Numbered from the stretch's first letter, positions 9,201 through 18,144 are shown. The stretch is 64,000 bases of DNA from Fimbriimonadaceae bacterium (GCA_019694835.1 JAIBBE010000177.1:1-64000); one strand, 5' to 3'. Numbers and translations are program-made. The notes: generated from the letters alone by a model not told the origin.

Positions 9201-9941
9201 ATGTGGTTCGACGCTCTTGTATTCGCCGTCGGCCTGATTTCGGGCGGAATCGCATCAATCGCCGGATTCGGCATTGGATCGCTCCTCACGCCCACCTTCG
9301 CCTTGGCGATGCCAATGAAGTTGGCTGTCGCGGCAGTCTCAGTCCCCCATCTGGTGGCAACAGGCTACAGGTGCTGGCTGATGCGAGAGCATATCGATTG
9401 GCGGATTCTCAAGAGCTTCGGATTGATGAGCGCGGCGGGGGGATTGACTGGAGCGCTGCTCAACTCTCTTGCTTCCTCGCCTGCACTCGGTTTCGTACTT
9501 GCCACCCTTCTGATCTTCGTGGGCATTTCCGGATTAACCGGATTCTCCCAACGCATGAAGTTCGAAGGTGGTTGGGCCTGGGCGGCGGGTGCTGTGTCAG
9601 GGTTCCTGGGCGGCTTGGTCGGAAACCAGGGCGGCCTCCGGTCTGGCGCTATGCTGGGACTCGATGTCTCGCGACATGCCTTTGTTGCAACCGCAACTGC
9701 CACCGGACTCATTGTTGACTTCGCACGCATGCCGGTCTATGTTGTCCTTCAGTACCAAGCGCTACTTGATCAGTGGCGTCCCTTGGCCATAGCCTGCGTT
9801 GGGGTTTTGGCGGGCACAGTTGTAGGCGCGCGCGTTCTGCGCAAGCTCCCCGAAAAGGTGTTTCGCACCATTGTCGCGGTGCTTCTTCTTGGCTTGGGCT
9901 TCTGGATTCTCGCGAGTCAGATCGTAACTACAGGTCGATGA
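9201..9941 (+). CDS. TSUP-family (TauE/SafE) membrane transporter
   Basis: 246 residues, almost entirely hydrophobic, with about seven or eight predicted membrane segments. The first has GLISGGIASIAGFGIGSLLTP, the conserved TSUP N-terminal helix. A repeat of the theme, VSGFLGGLVGNQGGLRSG, lies in the second half, as expected for the duplicated TauE/SafE fold. Family members export or import sulfite, sulfoacetate and related anions; the substrate here cannot be told. ATG 9201 was chosen over the adjacent GTG at 9198. Confidence 0.85.
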   Translation: MWFDALVFAVGLISGGIASIAGFGIGSLLTPTFALAMPMKLAVAAVSVPHLVATGYRCWLMREHIDWRILKSFGLMSAAGGLTGALLNSLASSPALGFVLATLLIFVGISGLTGFSQRMKFEGGWAWAAGAVSGFLGGLVGNQGGLRSGAMLGLDVSRHAFVATATATGLIVDFARMPVYVVLQYQALLDQWRPLAIACVGVLAGTVVGARVLRKLPEKVFRTIVAVLLLGLGFWILASQIVTTGR

Positions 9942-9981
9942 GGGTTCGCCAGCTGGTAGCCAGCGGTACGGGGGTACGCTC

Positions 9982-10968
9982 ATGGGAATGATTCTCGTGA
10001 TTGGCGGGGCTGGATACATCGGCTCCCACATGTGCAAACTGCTCCGCGAACAGAACGAGCCCCACGTTGTTTTTGACAACCTGGAAACCGGCCACGAACA
10101 AGCACTCAATGGTTCTCGCCTTGTCCGAGGCGACCTTCGCAACCCTGAGGACATCAAGCGTGCGATCGAGGCGAACCATGTGGACGCCGTCATGCACTTC
10201 GGAGCCTACATCATGGTCGGCGAAAGTGTGCAGAAGCCCGCCGAGTACTACGAGAACAACTTCGTTGGCGTGATGAATCTGCTCAACGCTATGCGCGATG
10301 CGGGCGTCTTGCGTTTGGTGTTCAGTTCCACAGCCGCCGTCTTCGGCGAGCCCGAATACGTCCCGATCGACGAAGATCATCCGAAGAACCCGACGAGCCC
10401 CTACGGCGACACGAAACTCGCTGTCGAGCGGCTGCTGGCCGCTTATGACCGCGCCTACGGGATCAAGAGTGTTTGCCTGCGCTACTTCAACGCGGCTGGC
10501 GCAGATCCGGATGGCGTACTCGGGGAGGATCACGACCCCGAAACCCACCTGATCCCCGCGATTCTGTTGGCAGGGATGGGAAAGACGCCGGGACTCAAGA
10601 TTTTCGGCACCGACTACGACACGCCAGACGGCACGTGCGTCCGGGACTACGTCCACGTCATGGACCTCGCTCAAGCCCACCTCCTCGCGATCAAGCACCT
10701 GCGTGAGGGCGGCGACAGTCGGCGCTACAACCTCGGCAACGGCCAAGGCTTCTCCGTGCGGCAAGTCATCGACACGGTCGAACGAATCATGGGCAAGCCA
10801 GTCCCCCAAGAGACCGCCGACAGGCGCCCGGGTGACCCCGCAACGCTCGTTGCGAGCAGTGAGCGAATCCGAAAGGACTGGGGCTGGTCGCCGCAGTACC
10901 CCGATCTCGACACGATCGTCCAGCACGCATGGGCCTGGCGCGAAGCCCATCCCGACGGCTACCGGTAA
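9982..10968 (+). CDS. galE: UDP-glucose 4-epimerase
   Basis: Interconverts UDP-glucose and UDP-galactose. 328 residues, the usual size. Extended SDR features: NAD-binding GGAGYIGSH at residues 7-15, SSTAAVFGEP, and the catalytic Tyr and Lys in SPYGDTKLAVE. CLRYFNAAGAD and DGTCVRDYVHVMDLAQAH are strongly conserved in GalE. An alternative ATG lies at 9988. It provides UDP-galactose for cell-surface glycans and fits the neighbouring rmlA. Confidence 0.94.
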   Translation: MGMILVIGGAGYIGSHMCKLLREQNEPHVVFDNLETGHEQALNGSRLVRGDLRNPEDIKRAIEANHVDAVMHFGAYIMVGESVQKPAEYYENNFVGVMNLLNAMRDAGVLRLVFSSTAAVFGEPEYVPIDEDHPKNPTSPYGDTKLAVERLLAAYDRAYGIKSVCLRYFNAAGADPDGVLGEDHDPETHLIPAILLAGMGKTPGLKIFGTDYDTPDGTCVRDYVHVMDLAQAHLLAIKHLREGGDSRRYNLGNGQGFSVRQVIDTVERIMGKPVPQETADRRPGDPATLVASSERIRKDWGWSPQYPDLDTIVQHAWAWREAHPDGYR

Positions 10969-10978
10969 AATCGAACCA

Positions 10979-12592
10979 ATGGATGCGACCGAGACGCCTC
11001 GTCGGCGCACCGATCCGCTCGAACTTCTTTCGCTGCTCGGCCGTGCGCGGACCGAAGACGAATTGCTCACCGATCTCGCCGCTCAACTGCAGCAGGCGCT
11101 CGACTCGGACGACTGCGACATCCTGCTGCGAGCGGGCGACCTCCTGGTGCTCCGCGCGTGCACGGTTGCGCCCGAGATGGTGGGTAGAGTTCGGATCAGC
11201 AAGAACGTCGGCCTCTGCGGGCGCGTGTTCCGGGAGGGCAAGCCCATCAAGATTGCGAGAGATCTGACGAGCCATGTCGACTTCGCCGCGTATCCCGGTT
11301 TGGACGAGAGTGAGTTTGAGTCCGCTCTCCTCGTTCCTTTGGCTTCCGGCGAGTCGATTAGGGGTGTCGTGAACCTACGCAAGCGGGCTCCCTGGAGCAT
11401 CACCGCAACCCAGGTGAAAGAGGCCGAGGCGCTCGCAAAGGTCGGGGCAACCGCGCTCGCGCTCTTCGAGCACGCCTACGAGGTGGGCTCGCAGATCAAC
11501 CGACTCGGAGCGCTGAGCGAAGTCACCAAGATCATCACCGGCAGCCCGTACCTCGAAGAAATTCTCCAGTTGCTCGTCAACATCACCGCGCAACAGTTCG
11601 ACTACAAAGTCTGCACCGTTCGTCTCTTGGATGAGGAGCACAGCGAGCTGGTCCTCCGCGCCACCCAGTCACCGGCTAAGGCGTATCAGCGCAAGCGGGC
11701 GATCAAGCTGGGTGAATCGATTGCGGGGAAGGCGATTGAAGAGAAGCGGTCGGTGGTCGTGCCCGATGTCCAACTCGATGAAGAGTACATCGGCCACGAC
11801 CTCGCCGAGGAGCAGGGACTCCACTCCATGATCTGTGTGCCGCTGACGATTCGAGGCAAGCCGGTCGGCGTCATGTCGTGCTACACCAACGAAGTCCGGG
11901 ACTTCCCGCCCGACGAGATCGAGGCCCTGGAAACCATTGCCAAGCAAGCCGCGATCAGTATTGAGAATGCCAAACTCCAGGTTCGCCACACGCTGATGCA
12001 GGAGATGCATCACCGGGTCAAGAACAACCTCCAGCAGGTCGTCTCCCTCCTCCGCCTTCAGCTTCGACAAAGCCACTACAAGTCGCTCGAAGAAGCCCTG
12101 AACGACTCGATTGGGCGCATCTCCGCCATCGCCAGCGTGCACGACCTCCTCAGCCGCGAAGACCTCGACCACGTCGACATTCTCACCATCTCTGAGTCGC
12201 TGGTCCAGCATCAGCAGCAGTCGTTCTTGCTGCCCGACAAGCGCATCTTCTTCCTCGTACGCGGCGATCAGGTCCGGCTCAATATGAATCAAGCGACCCA
12301 AGTCGTTCTCGTCTTGAATGAGCTCATCCAGAATGCGGTCGAGCACGGATTCGAGCACACTGACGAGGGTGAGATCCACATTACGGTCGAAGAGAAGGAC
12401 GAGGAAATCGGGGTGTGGGTCTCGAACAACGGCGACACCCTCCCCCTCGATTTCGACCCCGCAGTAGCCGGCCATCTCGGCCTCCAGATCGTCGAAAACT
12501 TGACCCGCGGCCTCGGCGGCGCGTTCAAGATCTCCGACCGCTTCGGCTGGACCGTTGCGGAGGTCAAGTTCACTCGACAGGCCGGGGAGTGA
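10979..12592 (+). CDS. GAF-GAF sensor histidine kinase, HisKA_2 type
   Basis: Starts at ATG 10979, ten bases after the galE stop; the frame is open upstream but that part overlaps galE. 537 residues, no membrane segment, hence a soluble sensor. Two GAF domains (about residues 15-165 and 180-335; GESIAGKAIEEKRSVVVPDV in the second) may bind a small ligand or chromophore. The phosphoacceptor box is EMHHRVKNNLQQVVSLLRLQ near residue 345, the HisKA_2 type. The ATPase domain follows, with N-box NELIQNAVEHGF and G-box GHLGLQIVENLTRGLGG. No response regulator is adjacent; HisKA_2 kinases are often orphans tied to general stress or light responses. Confidence 0.9.
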   Translation: MDATETPRRRTDPLELLSLLGRARTEDELLTDLAAQLQQALDSDDCDILLRAGDLLVLRACTVAPEMVGRVRISKNVGLCGRVFREGKPIKIARDLTSHVDFAAYPGLDESEFESALLVPLASGESIRGVVNLRKRAPWSITATQVKEAEALAKVGATALALFEHAYEVGSQINRLGALSEVTKIITGSPYLEEILQLLVNITAQQFDYKVCTVRLLDEEHSELVLRATQSPAKAYQRKRAIKLGESIAGKAIEEKRSVVVPDVQLDEEYIGHDLAEEQGLHSMICVPLTIRGKPVGVMSCYTNEVRDFPPDEIEALETIAKQAAISIENAKLQVRHTLMQEMHHRVKNNLQQVVSLLRLQLRQSHYKSLEEALNDSIGRISAIASVHDLLSREDLDHVDILTISESLVQHQQQSFLLPDKRIFFLVRGDQVRLNMNQATQVVLVLNELIQNAVEHGFEHTDEGEIHITVEEKDEEIGVWVSNNGDTLPLDFDPAVAGHLGLQIVENLTRGLGGAFKISDRFGWTVAEVKFTRQAGE

Positions 12593-12636
12593 GCCGGACT
12601 TCGTCATCCTTAGTCGAGCAGACGACGGTCAACTGG

Positions 12637-12734
12637 GTGGCCGGGGTGATGAATTGTGCACCCCGGTTGTGCCATGTATCGAAAGGCTTCTGCATTTGGC
12701 AACGCCGGGGTGCACAATTCATCACCCCGGCCAC
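12637..12734. repeat. Perfect 30-base inverted repeat element between convergent genes
   Basis: The arms 12637-12666 and 12705-12734 are exact reverse complements over 30 bases and enclose 38 bases. The arms contain GGGGTGATGAATTGTGCACC, which is itself partly symmetrical around GTGCAC. It lies between the stop of the histidine kinase gene (plus strand) and the stop of the M1 peptidase gene (minus strand). There is no T-run, so it is not a classical terminator, though a stem this long could stop transcription from both sides. A MITE- or REP-like element is the other reading. Confidence 0.85.
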
Positions 12735-12750
12735 ACGGTTCGTGGGAGTG

Positions 12751-14544
12751 TCAGAGCTTGCGCGGCGGGCCAGGGGTTCCTAGGCAATAGCCGAAGACAT
12801 CGACGGCCGCCTCGACCGGTTTGAAGTCCGAATCGACCTGGAATTCCCCTTCCTGCCCCGGCATCGAGACGACCTTGGTGACCTTTTGGCCGGTCGGACC
12901 GGTGAGTTTCAGGGCAAACCGCAGACGGTAGAAGACGGTCCCTTTCTGGAGGATCTTCACCACCGTGCTGTACTTGCCTTCGCGTTCGATGACCTCGGCC
13001 GAGGCGATGTTGACCGTTGGGAAGGTCGCGGCGTGAATCCACTGATTCCAGAACCAGTCCAGCTTTTGCCCGGAGGCGGCTTCGAAATAGGGGCGCAAGT
13101 CCGCCCAAACGGTCTCCTTTCCGACTCGGTCCTTCACCATCGCCTGCAGACCGGCAAGCACCTTATCAAGCCCAATCTCATTCTCGAGCATGCGCATGAC
13201 GTAAGCACCGCGCATGTACGTTGCGTTGCCGTCGGCCCAGGCGATGTTCATCCGGGAAAGCGGCTTGGGAATCGTGATCGTGCGCAAGCCGGTCTCAAGG
13301 GTTCGGTCGGAGTTCTCGTTGAGGAGGACGCTGTCGACGTACTGCGTGACCCCTTCGTTCCAGGTGTCCTTCAAATAGGAGCACGGGACCAGGCCGCCGA
13401 AGTAGGTGTGGCCCATCTCATGGGTTACGAACCGCGTCGTATAGCGGAAGTTGAGGAGGGTATAGCTGTAGCTCTCGATTCCGTAGTACGTGTCGGCGTC
13501 GAAAACTTCATACGAAGGAAAGGGGAACGGGCCGAGGTTCTTCTCGAAGAACTCGCACGCTCGGGCGATCTTGGCTACATCGATTTCGCCCCGGGTCTTG
13601 TCGGGAGTACCGAGTTGATAGGCGCGGAAGGTCTTGTCGCCAACAGCTTTTTCGGCGGCGAGGGTGTACTTGCCTCCAATGACCTTGGGGAAGGCGATAG
13701 GTACGTCGCACTTGAAGGATGATGGCCCCGTGGCGATGCCTTCGGATCGCACGACCCAATCCTTAGGTGCCTCAATATCCACCTCGGTCGTGAACGGCAG
13801 TTGGGCGATTGTCGGTGCCCACCACGCAGTCAAGACAGCTGATGATGGCGTGATTTTATCGTCGGCGGGTGTGTTGATCGTCCCGGAGTAGTCCAATGTC
13901 AATGTGGTCTTGTCACCGAAGTTCGGCGCACCCCACACAATCGCCAGACTGCCTGCCCGCACGAGATCGCCGTCCGCAGGCACAGGGACCTTCTGGTCGG
14001 TGGCCTGTACCACCTTCAGCGCCTTTCCACCCAACTTGGCGGTGCTCACTGCGTACGGGTCGCCGAGACTCACGATAAGACTTTGATCGCCCCCGATCCG
14101 CTCCAACTGAGTCTCAGACCGAACGTCGACGCGGTTGGCTTCCGGTGTTAGTTTGACCGCGAACTTCTGGTGCCGAATCCGATACGGTCGGTCGAAGAGA
14201 TAGGGGATTTCGGATCCCAGTTTGCAGCCATTCGGTGTGTACGCAACTTCGTAAACCTTATCCGTTTCCGACTCGATCTCTTGCGCGGCATGGAGAACCG
14301 CCCAGAACTTGACGCCCCGGGTCCACCCCGCCGGAGCCGGAATGATCGCTACTTTGAGATTTCGGAGGCCACCTCGATTGGCTGCCATCGTGAACAACGG
14401 AGTTCCATCATCGGGACGAACGAGGAGTTCCTCGACTTTGGCACGGGTTCCCGAAGCGACGGCCAGCCGTAGCCGGTCGAGCAGAATCTGCGCATCAGCC
14501 CCGGTTTGGGCCACTGCGATCGTGAGCAATGCGGCGATCATCAT
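12751..14544 (-). CDS. M1-like gluzincin metallopeptidase, secreted
   Basis: 597 residues with a short signal peptide (MMIAALLTIAVAQTGADAQ). The zinc site is at about residue 375: HEMGH followed by TYFGG and, 17 residues after the second zinc histidine, the third ligand in DTWNEG. In M1 aminopeptidases the spacing is 18, so this is a slightly diverged member. An ESYSYTLLNF segment upstream stands where M1 enzymes carry their substrate-binding GxMEN motif, but the motif itself is not conserved, so aminopeptidase activity is uncertain. A C-terminal helical/beta domain follows. Two ATGs at 14544 and 14541 are possible; AAGGA lies directly upstream and favours the second. Probably acts in the periplasm. 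Confidence 0.8.
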   Translation of the reverse strand: MMIAALLTIAVAQTGADAQILLDRLRLAVASGTRAKVEELLVRPDDGTPLFTMAANRGGLRNLKVAIIPAPAGWTRGVKFWAVLHAAQEIESETDKVYEVAYTPNGCKLGSEIPYLFDRPYRIRHQKFAVKLTPEANRVDVRSETQLERIGGDQSLIVSLGDPYAVSTAKLGGKALKVVQATDQKVPVPADGDLVRAGSLAIVWGAPNFGDKTTLTLDYSGTINTPADDKITPSSAVLTAWWAPTIAQLPFTTEVDIEAPKDWVVRSEGIATGPSSFKCDVPIAFPKVIGGKYTLAAEKAVGDKTFRAYQLGTPDKTRGEIDVAKIARACEFFEKNLGPFPFPSYEVFDADTYYGIESYSYTLLNFRYTTRFVTHEMGHTYFGGLVPCSYLKDTWNEGVTQYVDSVLLNENSDRTLETGLRTITIPKPLSRMNIAWADGNATYMRGAYVMRMLENEIGLDKVLAGLQAMVKDRVGKETVWADLRPYFEAASGQKLDWFWNQWIHAATFPTVNIASAEVIEREGKYSTVVKILQKGTVFYRLRFALKLTGPTGQKVTKVVSMPGQEGEFQVDSDFKPVEAAVDVFGYCLGTPGPPRKL

Positions 14545-14610
14545 TCCTTAGACGCACGAACCCCATGGCTCGGGTTCAAATTGAAGCGAAGCGTCCGATT
14601 GAAAAAAGTG

Positions 14611-14639
14611 TTGGCATTTCTGGATTGCCGTGCTAAGAT
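14611..14639 (+). promoter_or_regulatory. Sigma-70-like promoter for the glycine-rich protein gene
   Basis: TTGGCA at 14611-14616 and TAAGAT at 14634-14639 are 17 bases apart, with TGC before the -10 (extended -10). It lies 30 bases upstream of the ATG at 14669. Confidence 0.6.
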
Positions 14640-14668
14640 GGCTTTATCCATCCCTGGAGAAAGAGGCC

Positions 14669-15466
14669 ATGCATATTCGAACTTCGATTCTCGCTCTGTT
14701 CGCTGTATCCACTCTCATCGCGAGTGGTCAGCCGACGAGCGATATCCCCACGCTCAAGTCGCTGAGGAAAAAGACGGGCTCGCTGCTCGTCGCTGGCAAC
14801 AACAGCACCTTCTTGCTTGATGGCGAGCGCCTTTTTGCTTTCGAAACCAAGAGCGGCAAACTCCTCGCCGAATCCAAGCTGCCCGGGTCAGTCCAGCGCT
14901 TGCAGGCTGGAAGCGGTGGCCAAGGCGGTGCAGGCGGTGGCTATGGCGGCAGCGGTGGTCAAGGCGGTGCAGGCGGTGGCTTTGGCGGCAGCGGCGGTCA
15001 AGGCGGTGCAGGCGGTGGCTTTGGCGGCAGCGGTGGTCAAGGCGGTGCAGGCGGTGGCTTTGGCGGCAGCGGTGGTCAAGGCGGTGCTGGTGGTGGCTAT
15101 GGCGGCGGCAGCGGTGGTCAAGGCGGTGCCGGTGGCGGTTATGGCGGCGGCAGCGGTGGTCAAGGCGGTGCTGGTGGTGGCAATGGCGGCAGTGGTGGCC
15201 AAGGTGGCGCTGGTGGTGGCTATGGCGGCAGCGGTGGTCAAGGTGGCGCTGGCGGCGGCTATGGCGGGTACGGAGGATCGGCGAGAATCGCCCCTAGTAC
15301 AACGAACAGACCAAACCCGTGGACCTTCTCGAAGCGAGAAAACGGTCGCCAAATGGCAACGAACAACTTGGTCGTGCAGGTCCAAATCAACAATGTCGTC
15401 TTTGAATTTGAAGCCAAGACGCTGAAGCTAATCGGAACGAGAAGACTCGTCGACGCGAACCAGTAA
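14669..15466 (+). CDS. Secreted glycine-rich tandem-repeat protein
   Basis: 265 residues from ATG 14669, preceded by GGAGAAAGAGG. A signal peptide (MHIRTSILALFAVSTLIASG) is followed by a 60-residue mixed region that resembles one blade of a PQQ-type propeller (FLLDGERLFAFETKSGKLLAES). Nine tandem copies of SGGQGGAGGG[YFN]GG then follow. The C-terminus again has a strand-rich VQVQINNVVFEFEAKTLKLIGTRR. The two flanks may pair into one beta domain with the glycine loop inserted. No sortase or PEP-CTERM anchor is seen. Function is unknown; a surface or matrix structural role is a guess. A good promoter lies upstream. Confidence 0.75.
   Translation: MHIRTSILALFAVSTLIASGQPTSDIPTLKSLRKKTGSLLVAGNNSTFLLDGERLFAFETKSGKLLAESKLPGSVQRLQAGSGGQGGAGGGYGGSGGQGGAGGGFGGSGGQGGAGGGFGGSGGQGGAGGGFGGSGGQGGAGGGYGGGSGGQGGAGGGYGGGSGGQGGAGGGNGGSGGQGGAGGGYGGSGGQGGAGGGYGGYGGSARIAPSTTNRPNPWTFSKRENGRQMATNNLVVQVQINNVVFEFEAKTLKLIGTRRLVDANQ
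14912..15268 (+). repeat. Nine tandem 39/42-base repeats inside the glycine-rich gene
   Basis: Copies start at 14912, 14951, 14990, 15029, 15068, 15110, 15152, 15191 and 15230. Seven are 39 bases; the fifth and sixth have an extra glycine codon (42 bases). Variation between copies is mostly at third codon positions of the plus-strand reading frame, plus Tyr/Phe/Asn at one position. Copy number is likely to vary between strains. Confidence 0.9.
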
Positions 15467-15475
15467 ACTCGCGTC

Positions 15476-16474
15476 ATGGTGTCTCGGAGCATGAATGCCT
15501 TGGCCGAGTCCGGGGAACTTGGGGCTTGGTCCTCCTGGCGCAACGGTCGGCCACCTGGCTACTTTGATTTGCCGCTTGGACGCGAAGTTGGCGAGTTCTA
15601 CCGAGACCAGGGCTTCTTCGTCGTCGATGCTGCGCTCTCGCCGGACGAAGTAGAGGCCTTGAGGTCAGAGACTCTGGCTATTGCCAAAGGCGAACGGGGC
15701 AAAGTTCGTGAGGCTCCCGAATTCACGCCCGATATGACGGATGACGAAATCCTGCGCCAGATTCTGTGCATACACTTCCCCCACAAGATCAGTGAAGTCA
15801 TGCTCGCAGCGGTGAAGCAGCCGGCCGTCGTCGAGGCCCTCCAGACCGCGATAGGGCTCAATGTGAAGTGCATGCAATCGATGCTGTTCGTGAAGGCCTC
15901 GGGCAAACCCGGTCAAGCGTGGCATCAGGACGAGATCTACATCCCTACCCGAGATCGATCGCTTACCGGAGCCTGGATCGCCCTGGACGATGCGACGGTT
16001 GAGAATGGTTGCCTTTGGGTCTTGCCCGGATCGCAGAAGCCTGGCGTGCTCTATTTCCAAGAATGGCATGGTGATCGGCGCTTCGACTGCGCATGGGAGG
16101 CGCGCCGGTTCCCGTACTCGAACGACGATGCCGTGCCCGTCGAGGTCAAGGCAGGTTCAATTGTGGTCTTCAACGGGTACACGCTCCACCGATCACTCCC
16201 CAACACGGCACCGAGCGGGTTTCGACGGTCTTTGGTCAACCACTACATGAGTGCCGAATCGCTGTTGCCCTGGTTCTATCAGAAGGGGAACGAAGCGGTG
16301 GCAACCCTCGACCATCGAGATGTCATCCTCGTTTGCGGCGAAGACCCTTACGCATGGAAGGGTTATGAAGACACCCATACCTCCCACATCCGCCCCGATG
16401 GAAAGGGAGGATGCGGCAACTTCGAGTACAACTCTGATCCGGTTACTTCTTCTGACGAGGAAGCCAAATCGTGA
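15476..16474 (+). CDS. Phytanoyl-CoA dioxygenase (PhyH)-like Fe(II)/2-oxoglutarate oxygenase
   Basis: 332 residues. The iron-binding facial triad is visible: HxD in AWHQDEIYIP near residue 146 and the distal histidine in YTLHRSLPN, followed by an arginine (GFRRSLVNHYM) that would bind 2-oxoglutarate. N-terminal FYRDQGFFVVDAALSPDEVE is typical of PhyH-family proteins. Many such enzymes hydroxylate small molecules; no substrate can be inferred. It follows the glycine-rich gene by nine bases and may be co-transcribed. An in-frame ATG at 15491 is an alternative start. Confidence 0.85.
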   Translation: MVSRSMNALAESGELGAWSSWRNGRPPGYFDLPLGREVGEFYRDQGFFVVDAALSPDEVEALRSETLAIAKGERGKVREAPEFTPDMTDDEILRQILCIHFPHKISEVMLAAVKQPAVVEALQTAIGLNVKCMQSMLFVKASGKPGQAWHQDEIYIPTRDRSLTGAWIALDDATVENGCLWVLPGSQKPGVLYFQEWHGDRRFDCAWEARRFPYSNDDAVPVEVKAGSIVVFNGYTLHRSLPNTAPSGFRRSLVNHYMSAESLLPWFYQKGNEAVATLDHRDVILVCGEDPYAWKGYEDTHTSHIRPDGKGGCGNFEYNSDPVTSSDEEAKS

Positions 16475-16777
16475 CCAAGTTTCGTGGTGGTTTGGCGCAC
16501 GTCGGACAGGGCCCGACGAAGATTGGTAGATTCACGGTTCCCGGATCGAGGCGTTTGAGTCCGTTCCCGAATTCCGTGGCCCCATGATTGCAGATGGGTG
16601 GCGGATTGAGGTCGATGGCAAAGGGCTGATGGGTTCCGACGAACCCAGCCGTTCGAACAGCGAAAACCAATGCCCACTCCATATTTGTTGTGACGCTCCA
16701 GCGCGCGCCGCGAGTTGGGAATCTGCCGAAAATTCAGAGCAACGAAATGGTTTCCAGGCAGTATATTAGTCATACAC
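16475..16777. other. Intergenic, nothing recognised
   Basis: 303 bases between the PhyH-like gene and the next coding region. Short open frames occur on both strands, but none has a convincing start or family signature. I see no strong hairpin. TATATT at 16762-16767 could be a -10 for the gene at 16778, but no -35 fits. Confidence 0.4.
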
Positions 16778-17581
16778 ATGCTTCAACACGCCCCTCCGGT
16801 TGCGATCAGCACTGACGAAGCTCAAGCCGTTTTTGAGCTTTGGGCAAGGCGTCGTCAAGAAGCGGACACACACCAGCAGATGCCGACGACCCGCGACCTC
16901 GCCGAAGCGATGGGAATCTCCGAAGACGAAGTCATGCGGATGTTGCGCGAGGTCCGGTCGACACCTCCCGTGATCCAGCCAGTATCTCCGCCAAAGGCGA
17001 AGAAGCGGCGACCTTGGCGTACCTTCGTCTTTTTGGGACTCGCCGCGGTCTGCGGATTTGCGGCGTTCCAAGCTGGAGTACAGAACGGATTGCGGAGGGG
17101 GCCGTTCTGGGCTCCCGTCCCCTACTCGGTCGCGCCCGACGCTTTCTCTTTTCAACGTCAGAACCTGCCCCGCGGTTTGAGTGCCGAGTTCAGGGGCTAT
17201 ACGTTAACCGGTTCACGAACGACCGTTTCCGACATGGTTGCGCTTGAGTCGAATCTGTATTCGGGGCTACACGGTGTAGTTGCCGATCAGACCCCGGACA
17301 CGACGCCGATGTTTCCCAGTGCCGTTCCTGACTTCGATAAGGTCCGGAAGGCCCTGCAGACGGACACTTTGGACGGGGTTGAGAACGTGCTGGCCTTTGA
17401 ACCCATCACGCTGAAAGCGGGGCAAACAGCGACCAAGGTCTTGATTCCCATCGCTCTATCGAGCGATCCCCAACTCGACACGTTGATACGGCAGGAAGTC
17501 GATCGCCGGATTCGGGTTGCTGCCAACAAGGGTGCGCGGATCTACGACGCCAATCGCGGCACGACAGAAGCAAGCCGCTAG
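16778..17581 (+). CDS. Single-pass membrane protein with N-terminal helix-turn-helix-like region
   Basis: 267 residues from ATG 16778. The N-terminus has a helix-turn-helix-like segment (TTRDLAEAMGISEDEVMRMLREV). A basic linker (PPKAKKRRPWRT) is followed by one membrane helix at about residues 83-103 (FVFLGLAAVCGFAAFQAG). The remaining 160 residues should be outside the cytoplasm. This layout resembles membrane-tethered regulators and anti-sigma proteins, but I recognise no family. Its stop shares the palindrome CTAG (17578-17581) with the stop of the convergent DinB-like gene. Confidence 0.7.
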   Translation: MLQHAPPVAISTDEAQAVFELWARRRQEADTHQQMPTTRDLAEAMGISEDEVMRMLREVRSTPPVIQPVSPPKAKKRRPWRTFVFLGLAAVCGFAAFQAGVQNGLRRGPFWAPVPYSVAPDAFSFQRQNLPRGLSAEFRGYTLTGSRTTVSDMVALESNLYSGLHGVVADQTPDTTPMFPSAVPDFDKVRKALQTDTLDGVENVLAFEPITLKAGQTATKVLIPIALSSDPQLDTLIRQEVDRRIRVAANKGARIYDANRGTTEASR

Positions 17582-18144
17582 ATTCGCGGCGCGGGCCACG
17601 GTGCGACGCCGGGGAAGCCGTCGTAGTCGTTCGGGTGCGGTGCCGTGTAAGGTCCAGAGCCGTCGAGCCCCAACTCGAACGCCAGCATCCACATCTGGCC
17701 GGCCTTGTAAATAACATGCTGGCCCATGTGGAACAGAAACGAGCGGACAGGTCGGAATTCCTTGTCCCAGGTTTCGCGCCCTTCGGAGAGTTCTTCCTGT
17801 GTCATCGACTGGATGAGCCTTCGCCACTCCAGCGCCTCGCTTTCGAGGAGTTGGATCATAGGTGTCCTTTCTCGCGGTAGTTCCGGCGAAGGTCGATGGA
17901 GGCTCCAGTCAGGCACTGTCAACTGCTGGCGATCGCACCAAAGCCACATGAAGGTGTGCTCGCAGGTCTCGCGGGCGGTTGGAGTGCGCTCGGAGAAACT
18001 CCAATTCCAGACGTCGTCGGGCACGAGTTTCGCCGCTCGAACAATGCTCCCGACGTAACCCGCGATCATGAGTTCAAAGACCTCGAGTTCGCTGCGAAGG
18101 CGGCTGTAGTCGGGTAGCGGGCCCAAGGGGCTGGAGACGTTCAT
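17578..18144 (-). CDS. DinB-like four-helix protein
   Basis: 188 residues from ATG 18144 (MNVSSPLG). Histidines lie where DinB-family metal ligands are expected: ARETCEHTFMWLWCDRQQL near residue 50 and SFLFHMGQHVIYKAGQMWML near 135. A proline/tyrosine-rich tail (GPYTAPHPNDYDGFPGVAPWP) is extra. This is the second DinB-like gene in the window and is quite different from the first. The function is unknown. The gene is convergent with the membrane protein at 16778 and shares the stop tetranucleotide with it. Confidence 0.7.
   Translation of the reverse strand: MNVSSPLGPLPDYSRLRSELEVFELMIAGYVGSIVRAAKLVPDDVWNWSFSERTPTARETCEHTFMWLWCDRQQLTVPDWSLHRPSPELPRERTPMIQLLESEALEWRRLIQSMTQEELSEGRETWDKEFRPVRSFLFHMGQHVIYKAGQMWMLAFELGLDGSGPYTAPHPNDYDGFPGVAPWPAPRI

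Noticed and set aside
10703..10978. N-terminal extension of the histidine kinase
   Set aside because: It overlaps galE in another frame and has low-complexity Arg/Ser content; ATG 10979 directly precedes the first GAF domain.
14817..15425. Long open frames on both strands through the glycine-rich repeat
   Set aside because: They are open only because the repeat unit is a multiple of three and GC-rich. Codon third-position variation and the signal peptide support the frame starting at 14669.
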